Assembly: GCF_029948125.1 (NCBI RefSeq)
Contig: NZ_JASAMB010000014.1
Span: forward strand, 62,001 to 126,000
Origin: Catellatospora sp. KI3
Lineage (GTDB): Bacteria; Actinomycetota; Actinomycetes; Mycobacteriales; Micromonosporaceae
DNA length: 64,000 nucleotides
Direction of reading: 5' to 3'
Shown piece after piece: positions 16,463-23,592 of the stretch. Position numbers and translations under genes: made by a program. The notes beneath the pieces are model-generated. The model was not told where the DNA came from and searched no databases. It worked only from the letters and a program-made list of their open reading frames with translations. The first letter of the stretch is position 1, and the number at the start of each line of letters is the position of its first letter.

Positions 16463-17890
16463 ATGGCGATGCGCAGATGGATGGCGGGAGCCACAGCCGT
16501 GGCACTGCTCGCGGGCTGCGGCTCACCCGCGACGAAACCGCTGTTCACCGCCGACCCGCGCCTGCCCGCACCCGAGACCGCCGGCTTCGACCCCGCCGGA
16601 CTCGGCGACGACTACTTCCCCACTGCCGGCAACGGCGGCTACGACGTCTCCTCCTACGACCTCAACCTCCGCTACGACCCGGCCACCGGCCGCCTCGACG
16701 GCACCGCCGCCATCACCGCCACCACCGCCCGCGACCTCACCGCGTTCCACCTGGACCTGCACGGCCTGACCGTGACCAGAGCCGACGTCGACGGCACCGC
16801 CGCCACCACCGGACACGACGGCGACGAACTCGTCGTCACCCCCGCCACGCCCCTCACCACCGGGCAGACGTTCGTCACCACCATCGGGTACGGCGGCACG
16901 CCCAGCCCGATCGAGGACCGCAGGTTCGGCAGCGGCGGATTCTTCCGCACCCGCGACGGCGCCGTGGCCATGGGCGAACCCGCCTCGGCCAGCACCTGGT
17001 TCCCCGTCAACGACCACCCCCGCGACAAGGCCCACTACACCATCGAGGTGACCGTCCCCGACGGGCTCGCCGCGATCAGCAACGGCGTACCGGCCGGCAC
17101 CTCCAGCAAGGGCGGCTGGACCGGCTGGCGCTGGGAGGTCACCGCCCCGATGGCGCCCTACCTGGCGATGCTCGCCATCGGCAAGTACCGCGTCACCACC
17201 GGCGAGCACGACGGCAGGCCCCTGGTCACCGCCGTCGCCGACACCGTCCGCGGCGACGACGCCCAGCAGGCCCTGGCCCGCACCCCGGAGATCACCGACT
17301 TCCTCGCACAGTGGTTCGGGCCGTACCCGTTCGACGCCTACGGCGGCGTCGTCGTCGACGACGAGCGCATCGACGAGGCCCTGGAGACCCAGACCCGGCC
17401 GATCTACCCCGCCTCGACGTTCCGGCGCGGCCCCGACACCGTCACCGTCGCCCACGAACTGGCCCACCAGTGGTTCGGCGACAGCGTGTCGCTGACCCGG
17501 TGGCGCGACATCTGGCTCAACGAGGGCTTCGCCACCTACGCCGAATGGATGTGGCAGGAGCACGAGGGCGACGGCACCGTACGCGAGCGGTTCGACCGGC
17601 TCTACCGCCACGACGACAGCCGCATCTGGTCGGTGCCGCCCGGCGACCCCGGCCGCGGCGGCCTGTTCTCCGACAGCGTCTACCAGCGCGGCGCGATGAC
17701 CCTGCACGCGCTGCGCGAACAGGTCGGCGACGACACGTTCTTCGCCATCCTGCGCACCTGGGCCACCGCCCACCGCGACGGCAACGCCACCACCGGCGAC
17801 TTCACCAACCTGGCCGAGAAGCTCGCCGGACGGCCGCTGGGCGGCTTCTTCGACGCGTGGCTCTACCAGACCGGCCGCCCGGCGATGTGA
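16463..17890 (+). CDS. M1 family zinc metallopeptidase, lipoprotein
   Basis: A 475-aa exported aminopeptidase. The N terminus MAMRRWMAGATAVALLAGCGS is a lipoprotein signal with lipobox LAGC (Cys about 19). An N-terminal beta-saddle domain precedes the catalytic core, which carries H-E-L-A-H-Q-W (about 331-337) and NEGFATY with the third zinc ligand Glu about 19 residues later, the gluzincin pattern. The preceding tract DDERIDEALETQTRPIY replaces the usual GAMEN exopeptidase loop, so substrate recognition may differ. A strong ribosome binding site GGGGAGGG precedes ATG 16463. Its TGA directly abuts the TCA stop of the opposing gene. Confidence 0.85.
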   Translation: MAMRRWMAGATAVALLAGCGSPATKPLFTADPRLPAPETAGFDPAGLGDDYFPTAGNGGYDVSSYDLNLRYDPATGRLDGTAAITATTARDLTAFHLDLHGLTVTRADVDGTAATTGHDGDELVVTPATPLTTGQTFVTTIGYGGTPSPIEDRRFGSGGFFRTRDGAVAMGEPASASTWFPVNDHPRDKAHYTIEVTVPDGLAAISNGVPAGTSSKGGWTGWRWEVTAPMAPYLAMLAIGKYRVTTGEHDGRPLVTAVADTVRGDDAQQALARTPEITDFLAQWFGPYPFDAYGGVVVDDERIDEALETQTRPIYPASTFRRGPDTVTVAHELAHQWFGDSVSLTRWRDIWLNEGFATYAEWMWQEHEGDGTVRERFDRLYRHDDSRIWSVPPGDPGRGGLFSDSVYQRGAMTLHALREQVGDDTFFAILRTWATAHRDGNATTGDFTNLAEKLAGRPLGGFFDAWLYQTGRPAM

Positions 17891-19273
17891 TCAGCCGAGC
17901 GGATCGCTGGTCCGGGTGCCGTCCCCCGGGCTGACCTGGGCCGTCCAGACCCGGCCGTCCCAGTACCGGTAGTAGTGCCGACCCGTGGGATCGGTGTACC
18001 AGCCCGCCGGCGCCGCCGGGGCGGGCAGCAGCGCCGCCCGCGGCCGGTCGGCGGGCTCGGCGGGCAGCAGCCGGTCCAGCTCGCCCACCCCGACCTCGGA
18101 CAGGCCCAGCTCCCGGGCGCGGCGCACCCGCGGGTCGTCGGCGTCGGCGTCGGCCACCACCACCGTGGCCAGGCCCCGGGTCAGGTTGGTCGCCAGCCGG
18201 TAGCCCGCCTGCCCGATCCGGCGGCGCACCTGCGCGGGCACCGCCGGACTGCACCACACCCGCGGGCCGGTCGCCCGCGCCGCACCGGCCTGCACCGGCA
18301 CCGTGACCAGGTCGGCGAAGTAGTCCGGCAGGTCCAGCAGCCGCGCCACGGCCACCAGCTGCCGCTGCTCGTCGGCGCTGAGCTCCGGCTGGGCCACCGC
18401 CGCGTCGCGCAGCCCGTCCAGGAACCGCCGGTGCAGCGCCGCGACCTGCGTCGCCCCCATCCCGGCCCGCCCCGCCAGCCGGCCCAGGAGCCTGGCCTTG
18501 CGGCCGGTCAACCGGCCGTCGACCAGGGCGTCGGCCAGCGCGTCCAGGTACGGCTGCGCCCCGACCGGGTCGTGGTCGGCCATCGAGTACGGCAGCTTCG
18601 CCAGCAGCGAGCGCATCCACCCGCCGGTGCCCTTACGCAGGTTCGTGACCCGGGTGCGGGGCGTGACCGCGGTCCGCTGGCGCGGCGCCACCGCCGCGGG
18701 CACCGGGTAGGTCAGCCCCGGCGACTGGGCCAGCAGCCGCGGCAGCAGCATCGCCGTCGCCCGCACGTCACCCAGCGCCGTGTGCGCGTCGTACAGGGTG
18801 ATCCCGGAGATCTCGCAGCACGTCGACAGCTTGTAGTTCGGCGAGGCGAGCACCGTGCGGGCCAGGCGCAGCGTGCACAGCGCCGGGATCACCGGCGTCG
18901 CCACGCCCGCCCGCGCGAACTCCCCGGCCAGGAACCGCTCCTCGAACGGCGCGTGGTGGGCCACCACCACCGCACCGGCCAGGCGGGCCAGGATCTCCGG
19001 CGCCATCTGCGCGAACGTCGGCGCCCCGTGCACCATGTCGGCCGAGATGTGGTGCAGGTACGTCGGACCGGGGTCGCGGCCGGGGTCGATGAGGGTGGCC
19101 CACTCGTCGACGACGACCCCGTCCTCGACCCGGGCCATGGCGATCTCGACGATGCGGTCGTCGTCGGCCAGGCCGGTCGTCTCCAAATCGATCACGACAT
19201 AGGTGTGCGGGAGCCGGTGGCCGTCGGGATCGGTCGTGCCGTAACCGAACAGCCCAGGTGCCTGATCGAACAT
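17891..19273 (-). CDS. DnaQ-like 3'-5' exonuclease with C-terminal DUF2510 domain
   Basis: A 460-aa protein. Residues about 25-190 form a DEDD exonuclease domain with VVIDLETTG (Exo I Asp and Glu), AHHAPFEERFL (Exo II) and YDAHTALGDVRAT (Exo III with His and Asp). The long middle ends in a BRCT-like region around CSPAVPAQVRRRIGQAGYRLATNLTRGLATVVVADAD. The C terminus is a DUF2510 module (GWYTDPTGRHYYRYWDGRVWT). A role in DNA proofreading or repair is likely. ATG 19273 is preferred, with GACTCT 5 nt upstream; a GTG 30 nt earlier is the alternative. Confidence 0.82.
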   Translation of the reverse strand: MFDQAPGLFGYGTTDPDGHRLPHTYVVIDLETTGLADDDRIVEIAMARVEDGVVVDEWATLIDPGRDPGPTYLHHISADMVHGAPTFAQMAPEILARLAGAVVVAHHAPFEERFLAGEFARAGVATPVIPALCTLRLARTVLASPNYKLSTCCEISGITLYDAHTALGDVRATAMLLPRLLAQSPGLTYPVPAAVAPRQRTAVTPRTRVTNLRKGTGGWMRSLLAKLPYSMADHDPVGAQPYLDALADALVDGRLTGRKARLLGRLAGRAGMGATQVAALHRRFLDGLRDAAVAQPELSADEQRQLVAVARLLDLPDYFADLVTVPVQAGAARATGPRVWCSPAVPAQVRRRIGQAGYRLATNLTRGLATVVVADADADDPRVRRARELGLSEVGVGELDRLLPAEPADRPRAALLPAPAAPAGWYTDPTGRHYYRYWDGRVWTAQVSPGDGTRTSDPLG

Positions 19274-19354
19274 GGCACAGAGTCTGCGGTCGCGGTACGA
19301 CACGTCGACATCGGACGGTCGGCCGGAATCGCGATCAAGGCACGGCCCCGCAGG

Positions 19355-19588
19355 TCAGCCCAGGTCGGCGCGGGAACCGTCGCGGGTGCGCTGCGGATCG
19401 ATCTCGCGCTGCGGGAACCTGCGCAGGTATTCGCGCTCCAGCTCCCGGGAGCGCTCGGTGTGCGTGTGCAGCGCGTCGTCGGAGCCGTGCCGCAGCGTCT
19501 GCACCCGGGTCCGCCCCAGGCTCTCCAACTCTCGCAGCAGATCCTCGTCAGCCAGTTCGTCGGCCGGAATACCTTCGATGATCTCCAT
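19355..19588 (-). CDS. DUF6158 family small protein
   Basis: A 77-aa charged, helical protein (IPADELADEDLLRELESLGRTRVQTLRHGSDDALHTHTERSRELEREYLRRFPQREID). This segment matches the small actinobacterial DUF6158 proteins, whose function is unknown. It lies alone between the exonuclease and the D-serine-dehydratase-like gene on the same strand. Confidence 0.75.
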   Translation of the reverse strand: MEIIEGIPADELADEDLLRELESLGRTRVQTLRHGSDDALHTHTERSRELEREYLRRFPQREIDPQRTRDGSRADLG

Positions 19589-19664
19589 GTGAGACGTTTA
19601 CCCACTTCCGGGCACCGGTAATCGGCGCCGGACGTTTGGGCGGCGGCGCGGCGTTCGGCCGGTA

Positions 19665-20723
19665 TCAGCTGTTGGCGCCCCGGGCCGCCACCCGCCACCG
19701 GTCCACGACCTGGCCCGCCGAGGTGACCACGAGCTCGTCGGCGAGGTTGACCGCCGCGCACACGTGGTTGGGCATGACCCGCACCCGCGTGCCGACCGGC
19801 GGCAGGTCGGCCGGATCGGGCAGGACCACGGTCGCGTGGTGCTCCGACACGGTGACGATCCGCGCCTCGGGCAGGTCGACCAGGCGCCCGAAGCCGGTGG
19901 TCCACGCGGGGCGGTCGGCGCCCAGGACCTTGTTGCCCGAGTCGAGGATGACGTGCCCCGGGCGGCGGCTGACCACCGTCGCGGTCACCGTCAGCGCCAC
20001 CTCCGCCGGCTCGCAGACGCCGAGTTCCACCTGCTGGGCGTCGTTGAAGGCGTAGACGCCCGGACGCAGCTCGGTCACGCCCGAGCCGGTGAGCGGGGCC
20101 GTGGGCGTCGAGCCGCCGCTGACCACCTGCGGCTGCACGCCCGCGGCGCGCAGCGCGTCGGCGGCCGCGGCCAGGGCCGCCGCCTCGTCGGCCGCGGCGG
20201 TGGGGGGCTGGCCGGGGCCGTACCCGTGGCCGGGGAAGGTGAACACGCCGCGAACCCGCAGCCCGGCCCGCAGCGCCGCCGCCGCGACCGTCCCGGCCTC
20301 GGCCGGCGCGACGCCGCTGCGGTGGTGCCCGGAGTCGATCTCGACCATCACCTCGATCGCGGCGCCCGCGTGCTGGGCAAGTGCCCGCACGCTCTCGGCG
20401 GAGTCCGCCCCCACCGCGACCCGGCCGCGCTCGGCCAGCGCCGCCAGCCGGGCGCCGCGCGCGGCGTCGACCCACAGCGGGTACGCCAGGAACAGGTCGG
20501 TGAAACCGGCTGCGGCGAAGATCTCCGCCTCGCCGACGGTGGCCACGGTCAGGCCGGTGGCCCCGGCCCCGACCTGCCGCTTGGCGATCTGCAGGGTCTT
20601 GTGGGTCTTGGCGTGCGGACGCAGCGACAGGCCGTGCGCGGCGGCGTGGGCCGCCATGCGGGCGATGTTGCGGTCGAGCACGTCGACGTCGACGCTGACG
20701 TACGGAGTTGGCAGCTCGGGCAC
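19665..20723 (-). CDS. D-serine dehydratase-like / D-threonine aldolase-like PLP enzyme (alanine racemase N-terminal fold)
   Basis: A 352-aa fold-type III PLP enzyme. The PLP lysine lies in RPHAKTHKTLQIAKRQV (about 36-52). IDSGHHRSGV and VSGGSTPTAP are phosphate and cofactor contacts. The C-terminal MPNHVCAAVNLADE (about 321-334) supplies the His-x-Cys metal site of the DSD1/D-threonine aldolase group. The likely chemistry is PLP- and metal-dependent dehydration or retro-aldol cleavage of a D-amino acid; which one cannot be decided. The start is GTG 20723, with CAGGAT six nt upstream. Confidence 0.82.
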   Translation of the reverse strand: MPELPTPYVSVDVDVLDRNIARMAAHAAAHGLSLRPHAKTHKTLQIAKRQVGAGATGLTVATVGEAEIFAAAGFTDLFLAYPLWVDAARGARLAALAERGRVAVGADSAESVRALAQHAGAAIEVMVEIDSGHHRSGVAPAEAGTVAAAALRAGLRVRGVFTFPGHGYGPGQPPTAAADEAAALAAAADALRAAGVQPQVVSGGSTPTAPLTGSGVTELRPGVYAFNDAQQVELGVCEPAEVALTVTATVVSRRPGHVILDSGNKVLGADRPAWTTGFGRLVDLPEARIVTVSEHHATVVLPDPADLPPVGTRVRVMPNHVCAAVNLADELVVTSAGQVVDRWRVAARGANS

Positions 20724-20904
20724 CAGCCCATCCTGCCACCGCCGGGGCGGCGGCGCCCGTGCGTGAATCGGTACCGGGGGACTCCGGTCCGGTACGCAGA
20801 CCAGACGCCGGGCAAAGATCCGTACCAGCGCTGAGGTGCGCGGCCCCGTCCACGCCTACCGTGAAGAGATCAGCACCCCCCGAGCAGCTCCTGGAGGAAC
20901 CGCC

Positions 20905-21657
20905 ATGCGCAGGCCCGCCACCCTCACGGCGATCATCGTCGGGCTGGCCGTTCTGGCCGCCGGATGCGGCGGCAAGCCCGCCGCCACCCCCGGCGCGGTC
21001 GCGACGGCCGGCACCACGCTGTCCCCCGAACCCGCGGCTTCGGCCGAGCCCGGCCCGAGCACCTCCCCGACCGGTACGGGCCCCGGTTCCGGCTGCGGCA
21101 TGAGCGGCACCGCCACCGGCGGCGACGGGGCGGCGCTGGACGTGATGAAGGCCTGGCTCAAGTGCGACACCGCCAAGCTGCACACGCTCATGCAGAACGA
21201 CGCCTACCAGCAGCTGCACGCGGTGGGCACCCCGAACATCGACGGGCACTGGACGTTCGTGAACTGCGACGGCGCGATGGGGTCGAGCTACTGCACCTAC
21301 CGCAACAAGCTCGGCTCCGACGTGGTGATCCGGCTGCGCAACGGGGCCACCGACCACCCGGTCACCGAGTTCAAGCTGGACCTGACGGTGTACCACAAGG
21401 ACCCGGAGAAGTACGCCCGCGAGTTCCTCGACGCGTTCGTCAACCGCAACGAGCCCCGCATGGTGACGCTGGCCTCGCAGTCCATCGTCGACTCGATCGT
21501 GGTGGAGCCGCCGCCCTTCGGCTACGACCTCACCCTCTCCCCCGAGCCGCACTGGGTCTACAACGCGCACTTCGACACCGGCGAGTACTGGGTCGTGACG
21601 ATCCACGGCACGCTCGGCAAGGCCCACGCGGTCACCGCGTTCGGCAACGCGGGCTGA
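20905..21657 (+). CDS. Secreted lipoprotein of unknown function
   Basis: A 250-aa lipoprotein. MRRPATLTAIIVGLAVLAAGCGG has a lipobox LAAGC, followed by a Pro/Ala/Thr/Ser-rich linker to about residue 60. The globular part starts DGAALDVMKAWLKCDTAKLHTLMQNDAYQQLHAVG and continues with WTFVNCDGAMGSSYCTYRNKLGSDVVIRLRN, a cystatin/NTF2-like alpha+beta pattern. No enzyme motif is visible. GGAGGA eight nt before ATG 20905 is a clear ribosome binding site, and a strong hairpin follows the stop. Confidence 0.7.
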   Translation: MRRPATLTAIIVGLAVLAAGCGGKPAATPGAVATAGTTLSPEPAASAEPGPSTSPTGTGPGSGCGMSGTATGGDGAALDVMKAWLKCDTAKLHTLMQNDAYQQLHAVGTPNIDGHWTFVNCDGAMGSSYCTYRNKLGSDVVIRLRNGATDHPVTEFKLDLTVYHKDPEKYAREFLDAFVNRNEPRMVTLASQSIVDSIVVEPPPFGYDLTLSPEPHWVYNAHFDTGEYWVVTIHGTLGKAHAVTAFGNAG

Positions 21658-21666
21658 CCTGACCTT

Positions 21667-21708
21667 CCGGCGGGCCCGGGACGCGGCGTCGCGTCCCGGG
21701 CCCGCCGG
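21667..21708 (+). terminator. Hairpin terminator, 18-bp perfect stem
   Basis: Arms 21667-21684 and 21691-21708 are perfectly complementary around a 6-nt loop, ten bp after the lipoprotein stop. No U-tract is seen, as is usual in high-GC actinomycetes. Confidence 0.8.
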
Positions 21709-21807
21709 CGTGTTCCGGCTCGGCGGCGTCACACCCGCTACGGCATCCTAGGAGGATGGGCAGGAAATCGCTGGCCGGTGTCGTACCCGGCTGGCATGCT
21801 GCCCGCC

Positions 21808-22284
21808 GTGAGCACGTTGTCGATCATCAAGGGCGACGCGACCAGTCCGCAGGCCAAGGGGCCCAAGGTGGTCGCGCATGTCTGCAACGACATCGGCGGC
21901 TGGGGCAAGGGGTTCGTGGTGGCCGTGTCCCGGCGCTGGCCGGAGCCGGAGCGCGACTTCCGGGCCTGGCACCGCCAGCGGGCGGGCAACGACTTCGGGC
22001 TCGGCGCGGTGCGGCTGGTCCAGGTCGCCCCGGACCTGTGGGTGGCGAACATGGTCGGCCAGCGCGGCATCAAGACCGGCAGCAACGGGCCGCCGATCCG
22101 CTACGAGGCGGTGGAGCGCTGCCTGGCGACGCTGGCCGAGCAGGCCGCCCGGCTGGAGGCCTCGGTGCACATGCCGCGGATCGGCTGCGGGCTGGCGGGC
22201 GGCAGGTGGGACCGGATCGAACCGATGATCGTGCGTACGCTGTGCGCCCGCGGCATCGCCACGACGGTGTACGACCACGATTGA
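21808..22284 (+). CDS. Macro domain (ADP-ribose-binding) protein
   Basis: A stand-alone macro domain of about 158 aa: LSIIKGDATSPQAKGPKVVAHVCNDIGGWGKGFVVAVSRRWPEP, with the ADP-ribose contacts in the IGGWGKGF loop, then VANMVGQRGIKTGSNGPPIRYEAV and the second phosphate loop MPRIGCGLAGGRW. These match proteins that bind or hydrolyse ADP-ribose-1''-phosphate or O-acetyl-ADP-ribose. GTG 21808 is preferred because CATGCT lies 7 nt before it; ATG 21796 is in frame. It is followed by a convergent glutaminase gene. Confidence 0.85.
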   Translation: MSTLSIIKGDATSPQAKGPKVVAHVCNDIGGWGKGFVVAVSRRWPEPERDFRAWHRQRAGNDFGLGAVRLVQVAPDLWVANMVGQRGIKTGSNGPPIRYEAVERCLATLAEQAARLEASVHMPRIGCGLAGGRWDRIEPMIVRTLCARGIATTVYDHD

Positions 22285-22291
22285 CGGGCAA

Positions 22292-22331
22292 GGCGGGTGC
22301 GCCCCCCAGGCCGGAGGTGGCGGCACCCGCC
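22292..22331. terminator. Probable terminator between convergent genes
   Basis: GGCGGGTGC (22292-22300) and GCACCCGCC (22323-22331) can pair over a 22-nt GC-rich loop between the macro-domain gene and glsA. Confidence 0.45.
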
Positions 22332-22362
22332 CCGCGTCGCGCGCCGGGTCGCCGGCGCCGTC

Positions 22363-23235
22363 TCAGAACACCGACCAGCCGGTCAGCGTGGCGAAGTGCT
22401 CCAGGGCCAGCAGCCCCGTGACGGAGTTGCCGGAGGGATCCAGGCCGGGACCCCACACGCAGACCGTGCCCACCCGGGGCGCCACGGCCAGGATCCCTCC
22501 CCCCACCCCCGTCTTCAGCGGCAGCCCGACCCGGTGTGCGACCTCGGCGCTGGCGTCGTACGCCCCGCAGGTGAGCATGGTGGCGTTGACCCGCCGGGTG
22601 TCGGCGGGGCTCAGCAGGCGGCGGCCGTCGGCCCGCACCCCGGCCCGCGCCAGGTACAGCCCGGCCAGGGCGAGGTCGCGGCAGCTCGCGGCGATGGCGC
22701 ACTGCCACTGGTAGTGCGCCAGCACCGCCTCCACCGGCAGGCTGAGGTTGCCGTATGCCGCCATCAGGTGCGCGATGGCGATGTTGCGTTCGGACCGGTC
22801 GCGCTCGTCCTTGACGGTGACCGGGTCCATCTCGATGCCGTGGTTGGCCGACTCGACCCGGAGCAGGTCCAGCACCTGGTGGCAGCCCTGGCCCCCGGTG
22901 AGCTCCAGCAGCCGGTCGACGACGACCAGCGCACCGGCGTTGAGCAGCGGATTGCGCGGGATGCCGTGCTCGATGTCGAGTTCGGAGACCGCGTTGTAGA
23001 GGCGGCTGGAGGGGCGGCGGCCGACCCGGGTCCACAACCGGTCGCCGTCCAGGGACAGCACCAGGGTGAGGGCGAACACCTTGGCGATGCTCTGCACCGG
23101 GAACGGTTCGCACCAGTCCCCCGCACCGTGCAGGTGCCCGTCGACGGTGGCCACGGCGATGCCCAGGCCGGTGTCGGGCGCGGCGCTCAGGTGCGCGGCC
23201 GCGTACACGGTGTCGACGACGGTGTCGAGGTCCAT
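22363..23235 (-). CDS. glsA: Glutaminase A
   Basis: A 290-aa serine-dependent beta-lactamase-fold glutaminase that converts glutamine to glutamate and ammonia. The catalytic S-x-x-K is SIAK at residues 49-52 within PFPVQSIAKVF. NPLLNAGALVVVD, ESANHGIEMDPVTVKDE and the C-terminal KTGVGGGILAV loop are conserved family stretches. Length is normal for the bacterial family and it lacks the STAS or ankyrin extensions seen in some actinobacterial versions. It is monocistronic on the minus strand. Confidence 0.93.
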   Translation of the reverse strand: MDLDTVVDTVYAAAHLSAAPDTGLGIAVATVDGHLHGAGDWCEPFPVQSIAKVFALTLVLSLDGDRLWTRVGRRPSSRLYNAVSELDIEHGIPRNPLLNAGALVVVDRLLELTGGQGCHQVLDLLRVESANHGIEMDPVTVKDERDRSERNIAIAHLMAAYGNLSLPVEAVLAHYQWQCAIAASCRDLALAGLYLARAGVRADGRRLLSPADTRRVNATMLTCGAYDASAEVAHRVGLPLKTGVGGGILAVAPRVGTVCVWGPGLDPSGNSVTGLLALEHFATLTGWSVF

Positions 23236-23592
23236 GCTGCGCTCCGGGGTGAAGGGGCGGCTGCGCTGCCGCGGTCGGTGCCAGCATGTCCGGCCGCCGG
23301 GCCGGGCCGAAACAGGGAAAGCCCTTGTCCTACCCTTGCGCTCCCCTTGCCCGGACGCGAATCGGCGGCCGTACTTCGGTGAATGGTCGTATCACTCACC
23401 ATTCGCTCACGAATCGAAGCGTTTGATTCACACGATCCGGGGAAAGAGCGGCGCGCTCAACGCCTCATTCAAGTAAAGCGATTGCTCGATGGGTTACGGT
23501 CGCCGCCCCGACTTCACGCAGGACGGGGCGGTTTCCCACACCCGATTCAGATCGCGGCCACCGCCGGATCACGACGGAAAGAGGCGACAATC
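23236..23592. other. Intergenic region upstream of glsA and the secreted DUF11-type gene
   Basis: 357 bp without a gene, noticeably richer in A/T around 23380-23490. Seen here are GAATGGT...ACCATTC arms around 23384-23407, a TACGGT -10-like hexamer at 23495-23500, and CCGCCCCG/CGGGGCGG arms at 23503-23531 that could form a leader hairpin in front of the downstream gene. The region probably holds divergent promoters. Confidence 0.45.

Noticed and set aside
13912..16548. Long minus-strand open frame of ~880 codons across prs and the recombinase
   Set aside because: Only its 3' end (13912-14382) has normal coding character. The rest is antisense to prs and the recombinase and is open only because of the GC-rich codon bias.
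23495..23531. Possible c-di-AMP or other riboswitch before the DUF11-type gene
   Set aside because: There is a hairpin, but none of the conserved riboswitch core sequences could be matched.
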